A stretch of 64,000 bases of DNA. Source: Tetraselmis striata (Eukaryota > Chlorophyta > Chlorodendrophyceae > Chlorodendrales > Chlorodendraceae). A program made the translations under genes and the position numbers. The stretch is taken from NCBI GenBank assembly GCA_006384855.1, contig VCJN01001745.1, forward strand, positions 23,185 through 87,184, given 5' to 3'. The notes under the pieces were generated by a model. The model was given only the letters and a program-made list of their open reading frames with translations, was not told the origin of the DNA and did not search any database. Positions 54,855 through 64,000 of this stretch are shown in pieces (the stretch's first letter is position 1; each line of letters opens with the position of its first letter).

Positions 54855-55599
54855 CAACTCAGCTCAGCCAGGAGACTGACCTCAATTCCAGTAACACCGA
54901 TTTCCTGACAACACGGGAGCGGTGCGAATTCTACGGAGACGGATGGGACGCAAACCTGTCCACTAGGCTGTGGAAAACCATCCTCAGTTAGGAGTCCCAA
55001 CAGCACGGTCAACCGGATTCGGTCCCAGCCTCCAAGGATCAGAAGCGACGCGCACCGGGACTAGATGAGCACACAGCCGCCCCGGCTAAAAAGCGCACAG
55101 TCCCCACAGCCTCAGCACCACCGTGCCATGTCCCATGGGGGCAGGCAACCAGGTCGACTCACCCGAAGGGCGTATAAGGACCCAAACCACCTGCTACAAC
55201 TAGCAGCTAATCGCCAAGCTTCCCGCGACGCGCCCACGAGCCGACACGGCTCCAACCACGGGAGGGCGGTCGGGGCAGAACGGCAACCCGAGTAACAAAC
55301 AACTCTATCTCTCAGAACTGGAAGATAAGGCGGCGTATTGGCCCCCGGGGGACTACCCACTCACCCATGCACCGGCAGGGGACGGAGAAGAGGCGGACGA
55401 CATACTTCACCGTCTCGCACCCGGGCCCGCATGCATCCGGCCGGTTACGCCCGCACCGCCAGATCACCTCTCGCCGGCGTTGCTCCACCCAAACCACTCC
55501 GGCAATCCGACCCAGAAATGATCCGGGCATTAGCACAACTGGACAGAGCACATGCTATGCTAGAACACCGCCGTACGTCAAGGCGTAGATCCATCCCAG
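54855..55599 (+). other. Linker between methyltransferase and RT
   Basis: Pro/Arg/Gln-rich frames with no defined domain; likely the low-complexity spacer before the RT. Protein-like frames at 55065-55295 and 55338-55600. Confidence 0.4.
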
Positions 55600-57862
55600 C
55601 CCACGGACGAGGAGTGGTTGCGGGACCTCCACGGCGAGATCAGACCAGCGGAAAAATCGTTTCTGGAAGCTTGAATCGGTTCCTGCCCATATGGGAAAAA
55701 TATATCGCGGCTATGCCAGAGGGAGATCAACAACGGCCAGTGGTCAAGCGTGTCCCGCGCGTTCTCAGGCGAGGCCTCAAGTTCGACTTCGTAAATCCCC
55801 GCTGCGACACCCAACGCTCGCATCCGCGCTACAAGCGCAATATAGAACGTGTTTCCCGATCATTGGCGAGGGCCATGGGACCGGATCAGGTAGGTGGAGC
55901 CACTGCTCAACCGGACCACACCAGGGCGAGTTCACCTGCCAAACCTACCATCGTACCATGAAAATCTGGACTTCGTGCTCGCCCAACGCGACGCCATGCT
56001 CACAGACGGCCGGCTCGTCGAATGGTGGTGGCCGAACGACCAGCCTCCACAGTGCATTCTGCCCCAAGGTGGACGTGAAAGCGGTATCCGTAAAATACCA
56101 CTTGATCCACGATGCGGAATACATCAACCCCTTCAGCCGATTCATCAAGTTCTCGCGGGAGTCCATGGAGGACTTCACGAATGGGACTGCCTCTGGGTAT
56201 TGGGGAGTAGCCAGGGACATCAAAGGAGGCTACACTCATCTGTGTTTCGCCCATAGCTCGGTCGTCTAAACCGGCGTGGAAATGGAAGGCAAAGTGTATG
56301 CGCACATGGCCGTTCACTTCGGCAATGCGCCCGCACCACGGGTCTATACAGAGGTCACCGCAGTAATGTTCCACTGCATGCGCATGGCGGGGGTCTACAC
56401 GAGTCTCTACATTGACGATCGCGTGATGAGAGCGCTCCTAAGGCATCAGCTCATACAAGACGCGCTTATGGCATTAATCTTGGAAGCAGCGCTCGGATGG
56501 GCAGTTTCCACCGAGAAGCTGTAGGTGCCCCCCCGACAAACAGTGACGTGGACGGGACATGAGATCCACTGGCATGCAGAGGAGCTGTTCCTAAAGATCC
56601 CGCAGGAAAACAATGGTGCGCGTGGTCAGATTGACGCGGGAACTCAGTGCACGCTCACATGCAACATCACGAGAGTTGGCGCAGGTGGCGGGAAAACTAT
56701 ACAGCATGGAAAAAGCTCTCCCACTCATGCCACTTCTGCGCCGCGATGTGTGGACGGGGACCAACATGCCATCACCACTCCATCACAAGCTCTCAAATTA
56801 TCTGCGGTTCCTCGCCGACCATTGCGCACAACATAACGGAAAGCGCATCTGGCAGCGCAAGCAAGGACGCATCGTATGTGAAGACGCATCCGCCATCGGC
56901 TTTGGCGCAAGGGTGGTCAACCCAGACGGATATTTCGAGGGCGACCCCGACACATGGGCGGTCCCGTCAGACCAGCAGCTCAGGCAATGGGGCACGTTGG
57001 TGTTCCAAACCGCGTTCACCGAAGCGCTGCGACAAGCTGCGAATCAGTCGTACTCCAGCACCGAACGGGAGCTCGATTGTTTACTGGCGTTTGTCCGCAT
57101 CGCATTGATTTGGATGCCGGCGTTGTTACGCCATTCCGCCATACTCTACCCGACGGATTCTTGGAACACTGAGATAGATATCAAGCGCATGCGAGGCGGC
57201 CCATGTGTGTTTCACACGATGTGCGAGATATGGAAGCTCTCTCTCGCGCACGACATCGATATGCATACATATATCCAGTGGCTGCCACGCGAACACGCCC
57301 TCGCTCATGCCGCATGCGGATGACGATTCGAAAGAGGAAGACCCATCGCAATGGGCACTTAACTCGTGGCATACCGAAGCCATCAGGCAGCGCTGAGCAG
57401 TGCTGGCGAACCTCGCGTTCAAACAAAAACGGATTCTGGACGTATTTGGCGACGAGATTACCACCAAATCTGAGCATGTTTTTTTTACGAGTGCTCTGCC
57501 CCGGCACATCCGGCATCGGCGGGTTCACACAAGCGTGGTTCACGGCGGCGGTTCCCAAGCCTCGTTGCTGGGTTAACGGGCCGTTCATCCACATGACACG
57601 CGTCATCCAAAAAATATCGTTCGACGAACATGCCGACGCGGTGCTCATCATCCCATATTGGGTGGCGGGGTGGCGGGCCATGCTCAGCGCCCTCCCAATC
57701 CTCGACGCATTCACACTGCCCCAGCAGAACGTCACGGGCACACCCCAAATGTTGTTCAGACCAGCCTCACGGGTCCCGCGCAAGGCGCGTGAGGCGGGAC
57801 TGAAGCATCAGCCGAACTATGAAGTTACCGCGAATATGATCATTTGGTATAACGGCGACTGA
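55600..57862 (+). pseudogene. Reverse transcriptase / RNase H of the YR retroelement
   Basis: Pieces across three frames: SLNRFLPIWEKYI and VPRVLRRGLKFDFVNP (entry), TTPGRVHLPNLPSYHENLDF, KYHLIHDAEYINPFSRFIKF with GVARDIKGGYTHL (RT fingers/palm), AHMAVHFGNAPAPRVYTEV, SLYIDDR (catalytic, 56405-56422), WTGHEIHWH. RNase H: CEDASAIGFGARV, SSTERELDCLLAF, LYPTDSWNTE, EIWKLSLAHDIDMH. It ends with a WVNGPFIHMTRVIQKI and ADAVLIIPYW segment that follows RNase H in several DIRS-like polyproteins (from memory). At least four frameshifts or stops. Confidence 0.82.
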
Positions 57863-58018
57863 ATTATTGTATGGCGCAAAGCGCACTAATATCACGTGGC
57901 TAGGTCCAGGGACTCAAACGCGTCAAAAAACTCATCTTCGGCACCATAGTTAGCCTCATCATCTGAGCCCGGATCCAGCTACACTAACCGATTCATCCCG
58001 ATGGCGGGCGGGGTGTAC

Positions 58019-59113
58019 ATAGCCCAATGTCGTTCTCACATGGCGATGGCGCCCACATGAGGCATGTGTAACACTCTCCCCCTCCACCAAAACCTACATC
58101 ATGTTGCAAACGGCCGCGTTTCACGCCGTGCAAGTTGTGACCTTTATACAGACCAACAGCACGCAAGTGGCCCTTAAATCGGAAGTTCATAGCGGCGCTG
58201 CTCATGCCATGGGCCCGAAATACTGGGGCGGAACAGAAAGTCGACCAAGGGCCACCCGGCGTCAGCCATGGCGGCCGCATATCGGCCCAAACGACGGAGT
58301 AGGCAAAGCGACTCGCTGCCCGGGGTCAGCAACTCCAGCTCCATAACGCCGCTCCATAACGCCCTTTGGTGCAGTTGCGGGGTTCCGCTAAAATCTGGTC
58401 TTCTGCGGTCAATCGACCAGGAGTGATGGCATCCCACGCCGGTAACAGGGCCACACCACGTGTCAAAAAGTCTGTCAGCTCCATGGTGCCGGCCTCGAAA
58501 CCACGAGCGGCGGTCTCCCACAAATACAACACGATGCAAACGTCGCGCGATGCACCGCGGCAGCGATCACCATGTCGTGGCGGTCCGCGAGAGCAGCCCG
58601 TCCATGAACTGGACCAGCTCCGCCAAAGTCGCGTAGTCCAAGGGCACGGCTCCACTCTCCACATATCCCAGCTCAATCAGGTCAGGTTTGCCACGCACCG
58701 CTCATGTACTTGACGACGCTCACATCATACACATGATTGTCATGTTAGGGCACTCTCATTTCACGCAGGGCTGTCGCCAATTGCGACACTGCATGCCGCA
58801 GATAACCAGGGGACGCATGTCGGCTCCCGTCGCGCATCGTCTTGCGCCCATGATGATGGCGATGCCAATACTCATCGAAGAAGATTAGCACATCCCACTC
58901 GGAACATGTCTCCGGGGTAGGAGTCAACGGCGGCGGCACGGTGCTCGCCCATGTCTCGAACTCGCGTAGAATCCCGCCGGGTGGGAACATGTCTTTCGCA
59001 ACGCGACGCCACCCGCGCGGCGGAGGCCAAAGCAGCAGCCGATCGAAGGGCATATTAATGCACGCAAGCAGGGGCAGCCGACACCAGAGAAAGCGGAGAA
59101 CTGCCGCCGACAC
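58019..59113 (-). pseudogene. Tyrosine recombinase of the YR retroelement, opposite strand
   Basis: Minus-strand pieces in order: DVLIFFDEYWHRHHHGRK and GSRHASPGYLRHAVSQLATA (N-terminal core), DVCIVLYLWETAARGFEAG (first catalytic Arg), LCLLRRLGRYAAAMADAGWP with FLFRP, NLHGVKRGRLQHD (H-x-x-R block, here HGVK) and, in another frame, TTLGYVHPARH with the candidate nucleophile Tyr (58019-58021). The order and motifs fit the DIRS-type recombinase that replaces the DDE integrase. Broken by frameshifts between each block. Confidence 0.78.
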
Positions 59114-59180
59114 CGCGCGCCCAGACGCTCACGCCCTTGGGCGCCAAAAAAGCACCGCGACGCATCACCCGCAGTAGTTG

Positions 59181-60563
59181 CGTCCAGTCCTGATCACCAG
59201 GTCACGGCGAGGGTCGGCAAACGGGCGGCCATGACGTGTGGTCAGACCCTACAGGAAATAAGGGCCTCCTCTTGCCCATGTATATTCCGGCAAGTTCAGC
59301 CACAAGGCAAAGCGAGCAACTGGGAATATAGGGCAGATTACTGCAAACAACATCAATGCCGAAATACACGCCATAAGGGCCAAAGACCCAATTGGGGCAT
59401 AAAACGGGAAGATCAATGTGTATTTCAGCAACAAATTAATCCTCATCAGCAGCAGAAGTTAGGCCAGATAACTGCACCATGCCCTAGAGGCTATAGCAGC
59501 GGCCTAGGCGGACGAGAGGCAAAAGTTGAGGGCAGGATGTAGACGACCTTAGGAAGGGTACCACGCCACCCCAACTAAGTCGGGAGACAAAAACGCATCA
59601 AGCTAATTTAGCAATAGAAAATGCGGATCCCCACGGGACAATGACGGGAACCGCAGGGGGTAAACACCGCCAGCCCAGGATAAAAGTAGGACTCGGGGTT
59701 TTATATATCAAACTGCGCAAGGGCGCCGAAAGAAAATGCGCCCGCAAAGAAAGTTTGGGGAACCCATACCATTCAAACAAAGACAATTTGTGGCAGGCAA
59801 GGCGTCTGCCAGAAGCGTTGGTGACAAATGGCATTCAGTTCGGAATTACGGGAACCTCCGTTTCGGCACCATAGGGGGTGGCACGGGGTTGTCCAAACGT
59901 TGGCTCCGCTAGGAGAAATATGTCCGGACAAACATCTGCGCATACCATGACACCGGACTGCGGAGGGCACCAAATCCGGATTTTACGGCATTAAACTGAG
60001 GCTATGTAGGCTGCAGGATTTTGGTGCAAAAGTTCCCGGGAACCTTATAGGCCGGAAAGGGAAGAGCGCGTCGTGGCATGCCAAAGAGAGGGCAAGCCCG
60101 AATTACAAAGGGATCCGCCGCAGGGCGGGAACAACGATTGCAAAGTACCATGACCACGACATGCTAAGGGACTTCATATCGCATATGATGTCAGTCCGTC
60201 CTATACCCTACACAGCACGATTCGAAGCCTAGTAATGATACATGTGCTTATTCGTTGTACGAGTTCCCTTATCCCTTTGTGTTCCGTCGATAAGTATCAG
60301 GTACTTTAACGATTCATGATAAGCAATGGTTAGGGAATGACACGTGCACCCATATTGTAATGCATGTACATTACATTTCGAACCATCTCAAAACAAGGAC
60401 TTCCCATTGTTTATTAACACCAAACGTATACATCAAGGAATATAGCAATGTGCGAGATCTAGTTACGACTACTAGCATACAACAACATATGTGGATTGAT
60501 GAACCGTACACAAGGATATAGGCCAAGCCTCCTTTTCTCCAAGCAGCGAAGCCGCGATTTATA
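59181..60563. other. No gene recognised; possible 3' part of the YR element
   Basis: AT-balanced sequence with short frames on both strands. May include terminal or internal complementary repeats of the YR element but none was identified. Confidence 0.4.
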
Positions 60564-60850
60564 TCGGTACAAGTAGACACGTTGCATGAGGGTGGACTCC
60601 AGAGAGCCGAAAGGGTCGATCGTAGTAGTCGCTACATTGTACAGCCCCGCGTCCGCCGACCCGGGGCCCGGCGTCCATCGACGGACGAGCAGCGAGGCGG
60701 ACGGTCGACGGTCGTCCGGCGTCCGGGTCCGGTCCACGCGGCGGGCTCGGCGCTTCGCGCCGCCATGCCCGCCCCGTAGACCTGACAAACGGCGGCGACG
60801 GGCCCGACCGGCTGCGGCCGGGCGCTGGTACCCGTACCGGCGCAGGTAGT
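60564..60850 (+). repeat. Repeat matching the LINE-A 5' end
   Basis: Starts TACAAGTAGAC and continues CCAGAGAGCCG, CGTAGTAGTCGCTACATTGT, CCCCGCGTCCGCCGACCC and a GCGTCC-CGACGG GC-rich block, as at 27275-27100 (minus). Either a LINE-A 5' fragment or an independent repeat on which LINE-A starts. Confidence 0.65.
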
Positions 60851-60855
60851 CAGCA

Positions 60856-61003
60856 GGTAAACGCGACGGTTATTTTGGCCTGCACGGCATTCTAACGGAA
60901 AATATAACGGATATGTTTTCGATCTATCTAATAATCTATGTGAAACTGTTCCGAAAGTCGGCGGCAGACAGACTCGCAGAGACAGACTAACCTCGTAATT
61001 GAT
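60856..61003 (+). repeat. Dispersed ~145-bp repeat (GACGGTTATTTTGGCCTG)
   Basis: Direct copy at 62391-62536, and an inverted partial copy at about 61108-61198 (CAGGCCAAAATAACCGTCGC). All three share GATCTATCTA and GACAGACTC landmarks or their complements. Confidence 0.7.
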
Positions 61004-61435
61004 TAATACAAGTAGACCCGTTGCATGATTGTGGAATCGGGAGAGCCGCAAGGATCAATCGTAGTAGTCGCGACATTGTACAGCCCCGCGTCCGCCGACC
61101 CGCTGACTGTTTCGCATAGATCAGTAGATAGATCGATAATGTATCCGATATAGATCCGTCCTAATTCCGCGCAGGCCAAAATAACCGTCGCGCTTACTTG
61201 TTGATTACCAATACGGGGCCCCTACCGATACATACGGGGCCGGGCGTCCGTCGACGAACGGGCAGCGAGGCGGATGGGCGACGGTTGTCCGGCGTCCGGG
61301 TCTGGTCCACGCAGCGGGCTCGGCGCTTTGCGCCATGACCGCCCCGTGGACCTGACGACCGGCGACGACCGGCCCGACCGGCGGCTGCTTGGTGGCCGGG
61401 CGGCCGGCCGACCGATACCTGTACCAGTACCGGTG
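61004..61435 (+). repeat. Second LINE-A-5'-like repeat, interrupted
   Basis: 61004-61101 matches the first ~100 bp of the repeat at 60564; the GC-rich remainder resumes at about 61220 after ~120 bp that contain the inverted copy of the GACGGTTATTTTGG repeat. It looks like an insertion into this repeat. Confidence 0.6.
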
Positions 61436-62425
61436 TGAATTACAAAAAGGCAGTAACGAATCCACCTACTACAAAAGTAGTACTAGAAAATCAACAAAGC
61501 AAGCCTCCACCGTGGCCCGCATCCCGCATGAGGCGGGAATGGATGAGTGATGCGCACACGGTTCAGAGTCCGGGCCACGCGTGCACGTGTGTGTGTGGGT
61601 GATCCTCGGACGTGTTGTATGTGCAGCTTCAGCAACATGATGGCAAGCCATGCGAATCTGCGCCGTCTGATGAGGCGGAGAGCGCGATCTCGAGCGGCCA
61701 CCAAGCTCAGGACCCCGAGGAAATCTCTTGCGAGCAAGGCCTCCTGGTGAGCCCGGGTGGTGCATCGAGTGCCCCGCGCTGAGAGGGCACCATGATCCGC
61801 AGCCAAGCATGCGATACCGCGCACTGTGCGGCGCACCCCCTTGCTCACCTCGCCCATTGTGCCGAAGACCATGCCCGTGTACTCCGACATAATTATCCAA
61901 GATGTCTCGAAGAGGACCCTTCTGCCTGGGCTCCGTGTTGTGCCACGCCGCATCCCGTGCTGCCAACCCCCGTTGTATGTCGTCCAAATGGAGCGCTCAA
62001 ACCGATCCACAGCCGTGGCGCGGGGCACATAAGTGTACTTGACCCCGTACCGCATAGTCTTGAACTCCAGCAGCGTGGACTTCAAGCTCCGGGGATCATA
62101 GCTCCCGGTCACGACGTTGAACGCCGGAAGGGAGAGCTCTGCGTCCGGCACTAGGTCCGTGAGTTCATCCCTGGGTACGGTGTTGCCGAGAGGCACTGCC
62201 TGCTGGAACAAGTCATCCACCTCCCGCCGTACAGCGATACCTAGGTCGTGAACACAATGATCGCGGAAGGCATATTGGAAAGCGATAGCGATATGCGATA
62301 GTAAGCGTCGTGTTGTACACGCCAGTGAGCGTCTCCAGGCGCCGGGAGGTTCATGAGCGCGTCGCCGTATAGGTCAAAAGCGACGGGCTCGCAGGTAAGC
62401 GTGACGGTTATTTTGGCCTGCACGG
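61436..62425 (-). mobile_element. LINE-B, 5'-truncated copy 2
   Basis: Minus-strand reading: FDLYGDALMNLPAPGDAHWR, a break, VPRDELTDLVPDAELSLPAF, STLLEFKTMRYG (so PD...ExK is complete), AVDRFERSI, then a frame change and RDAAWHN, MVFGTMGEVSKGVR, and the 3' UTR. Closely related to the copy at 44665-45966, with the same frame break after DRFERS. Its 5' limit coincides with the GACGGTTATTTTGG repeat. Confidence 0.78.
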
Positions 62426-62536
62426 AATTATGACGGAATCTATAAGGGATACATTGTTGATCTATCTAAAAATCGATGCGAAACCGTTACGAGAGTTGGC
62501 GACAGACAGACTCACGCACAGACTCGCCTCGTAATT
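62391..62536 (+). repeat. Dispersed GACGGTTATTTTGGCCTG repeat, copy 2
   Basis: Direct copy of 60856-61003 with scattered substitutions; overlaps the truncated 5' edge of LINE-B copy 2. Confidence 0.7.
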
Positions 62537-62662
62537 AATATTATCCTACCATCTACCATGTGAAATAACATCCAATCCTTACCTACTTCGGTGTAATCCT
62601 TCTATGCAATAAATAAGATAATAAACAGGGGATGAAGGTAGGGCGGCGGATCCTCAACTCAA

Positions 62663-62684
62663 CCCCCCCCCCCCCCCCCCCCCC
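62663..62684. repeat. Poly(C) tract, 22 nt
   Basis: Uninterrupted C run 196 bp upstream of the coding-like segment at 62880; may be intronic to that gene. Confidence 0.9.
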
Positions 62685-62879
62685 GCCTTCTGCCCCCCTC
62701 TTGGCGGACTTTTGAAAAATCCCCGTATGAATATAACGACTCAAGGACTCGTGCAAATCGCCGCCCGCTCAGACGGCTGCCCTCACCAACGGTAACAAGT
62801 AGCAACGCTCTGGCATCACCCTCCGTATCGCACCGGCCACGGTGTAGTACTCGTATTGTCACCCATTCCCGAGAGTGAT

Positions 62880-63488
62880 ATGCGCGAAATTCTCCCCTTC
62901 GTTGTTTTGGGAGGCGACGTCAGCGGCGATCGGCCGCCCGCTCCTGAGTCGCAGCAAGATTGCCACCCAGCACTTGATCGAGTTGCGCGTGATATGTACC
63001 TCGAGCGTCTCGACTACGAGCCTTCCATCAAGCAGCTGCGGCGAATGGCGAAGTTCCGAAGCGTCAGCGGACCTTTCAAGCTCTCGCCTACTGAGCAAGC
63101 CGCCGTGAGGAAGAGGCGGGAAGCCCGGCGGCACTCCTTCGCTGGCGGCTGGGACGTACCCCAACCCCGAGTACCTCGCACGGCCAGGCACGTGGCCGTA
63201 ACTGGACAGCCGTCTGAGCAGCAGCCAGTCGGCAGCCCGGATGCAAGACTCGTAGCGGAGGCGGACGCCTTAATCGCCGCCCTTCACGAGTCCATCAACA
63301 AGAAGCGCGCCCCCTCGGGTGGGCAAATCGCTACCGTCGGCAGTAAAGCCGCCTCTCGCCGCCCACGGACAGAAGCGACTCCGCTCGACAACATCACGTC
63401 GCCTCGCAAAGGTTCCGCTCCACAATTCGGCATGTATTCTGTTGGTGACCGAGAACCATTGCCAGAAAACAACGTCTGCGGATCTTGA
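62880..63488 (+). CDS. Unidentified coding-like segment near the window edge
   Basis: Open frame of 202 codons from the first ATG. Residues such as CHPALDRVARDMYLERLDYE and SIKQLRRMAKFRSVSG, a basic EQAAVRKRREARRHSF, and an Ala/Glu-rich helix (LVAEADALIAALHESINKKR) look like a real, mostly helical or disordered, basic nuclear-type protein, but no domain is recognised. The frame is open upstream of the ATG, and poly(C) lies on both sides (62663-62684, 63506-63531), the latter placed as in local introns, so this may be one exon of a gene that continues past the window. A donor could be GTCTGC at about 63473. Confidence 0.5.
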   Translation: MREILPFVVLGGDVSGDRPPAPESQQDCHPALDRVARDMYLERLDYEPSIKQLRRMAKFRSVSGPFKLSPTEQAAVRKRREARRHSFAGGWDVPQPRVPRTARHVAVTGQPSEQQPVGSPDARLVAEADALIAALHESINKKRAPSGGQIATVGSKAASRRPRTEATPLDNITSPRKGSAPQFGMYSVGDREPLPENNVCGS

Positions 63489-63505
63489 AGACTTCTGCCC
63501 CCCCT

Positions 63506-63531
63506 CCCCCCCCCCCCCCCCCCCCCCCCCC
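63506..63531. repeat. Poly(C) tract, 26 nt
   Basis: Preceded by a shorter C run with one T. Lies just after the coding-like segment, as do intronic C tracts elsewhere in the window. Confidence 0.9.
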
Positions 63532-64000
63532 AACGCTGAGCAACGACTATGGACCCTGATGTAGAGTATTAGAGCAAGCGGACTGCCTCTGCCGAAATAC
63601 TACGCTGACGCCTCGATGCCATGTAGTAGTAGCCCGAAGCTCCCTCCGACACTAACGATAATCCTTGTAGCTGACAGCAAAAACAAGCATTTTCTGTAAT
63701 TGGACTCTTGTGTGACTAAGTTTGGTCTGCCAATCTGTCGGACAGCAACAATATGCTGCAGCATAACAGCAGGCTGATGCCGGGCTCGACGAGTTTCGTG
63801 AAAGGTCTATACACTTCTCAGTGTTACTCTGCTTTCAAATATTGTGAGATACCAAATCGTCACTCTAGATAGAGGATGCTTTGATGGAACGACGTTGCAG
63901 CACTAAAGGTAGCACAGTCAAACGAGGCCGCCAGTTTGATTCCAGCAGACTGTTAATGTGAATCTTGAGCGCACGGGCTGAGGGAACAAAACCCAACCCC
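63532..64000. other. No gene recognised
   Basis: Nothing identifiable up to the window end. Confidence 0.5.

Larger units (their letters stand above)
51780..59180. mobile_element. Tyrosine-recombinase (DIRS/Kangaroo-like) retroelement with C5 methyltransferase, degraded
   Basis: Order: gag-like (51845-53289, +), cytosine methyltransferase (53808-54854, +), reverse transcriptase/RNase H (55600-57862, +), tyrosine recombinase (59113-58019, -). RT with a YIDD centre, the HDA-YIN and ARDIKGGY motifs and absence of an integrase place it in the DIRS order; a recombinase encoded opposite to RT is, from memory, a feature of the Kangaroo lineage of volvocine algae. Every ORF is broken by stops or frameshifts. 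Terminal repeats were not found by eye, so both boundaries are approximate. Confidence 0.8.

Noticed and set aside
172-63531. Poly(C)/poly(G) tracts as sequencing artefacts only
   Set aside because: Lengths may be inexact, but their consistent sense-strand C orientation next to donors in genes on both strands is not explained by random error.

Overview
The window looks like nuclear DNA of a green alga, most likely a chlorophyte. The grounds are genes split into many short GC-rich exons with GT-AG introns, an RWP-RK regulator, TGTAA (the usual green-algal polyadenylation signal) just past two of the gene ends, and a mix of mobile elements (tyrosine-recombinase retroelement, R2-like LINEs, a miniature LTR element) familiar from algal genomes. 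No genus can be named from the sequence. There are no operons, ribosome binding sites, rRNA genes or CRISPR arrays.

Layout. 0-6.2 kb is repeat-rich: two copies of a miniature LTR (TRIM-like) retroelement with 73-bp LTRs and perfect 5-bp target duplications, a 1.03-kb element with 39-bp terminal inverted repeats and a TAA duplication, and LINE 3' fragments. 7.2-22.4 kb is genic: the 3' part of an RWP-RK gene (+), a complete 11-exon CWC2-type splicing factor (-, 451 aa), a divergently placed 13-exon gene for an unrecognised 519-aa protein (+), and a membrane-anchored cyclic-phosphodiesterase-like gene (-). 22.8-28.35 kb holds a decayed R2-like LINE (-) and a 5'-truncated copy of the same family (+), head to head, which imitates an element with long inverted repeats. 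29.06-38.13 kb is a complete 16-exon gene for the ER glucosidase II catalytic subunit (912 aa). 38.7-51 kb is transposon debris. 51.8-59.2 kb is a degraded tyrosine-recombinase retroelement: gag-like ORF, C5 cytosine methyltransferase, reverse transcriptase/RNase H on +, and the recombinase on - facing them. 59.2-64 kb has dispersed repeats, another LINE-B 3' end and one coding-like segment next to the window edge.

The host genes do not form a pathway. The strongest shared signal is structural: introns carry 16-31-nt poly(C) tracts that are C on the sense strand for genes on both strands and often begin 3-15 nt after the 5' splice site. The most unusual mobile element is the methyltransferase-bearing retroelement with an inverted recombinase gene. 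The exon models for CWC2, the 519-aa gene and glucosidase II were built by hand; each stays in frame across every junction. All element boundaries and family assignments come from reading motifs, without database searches.
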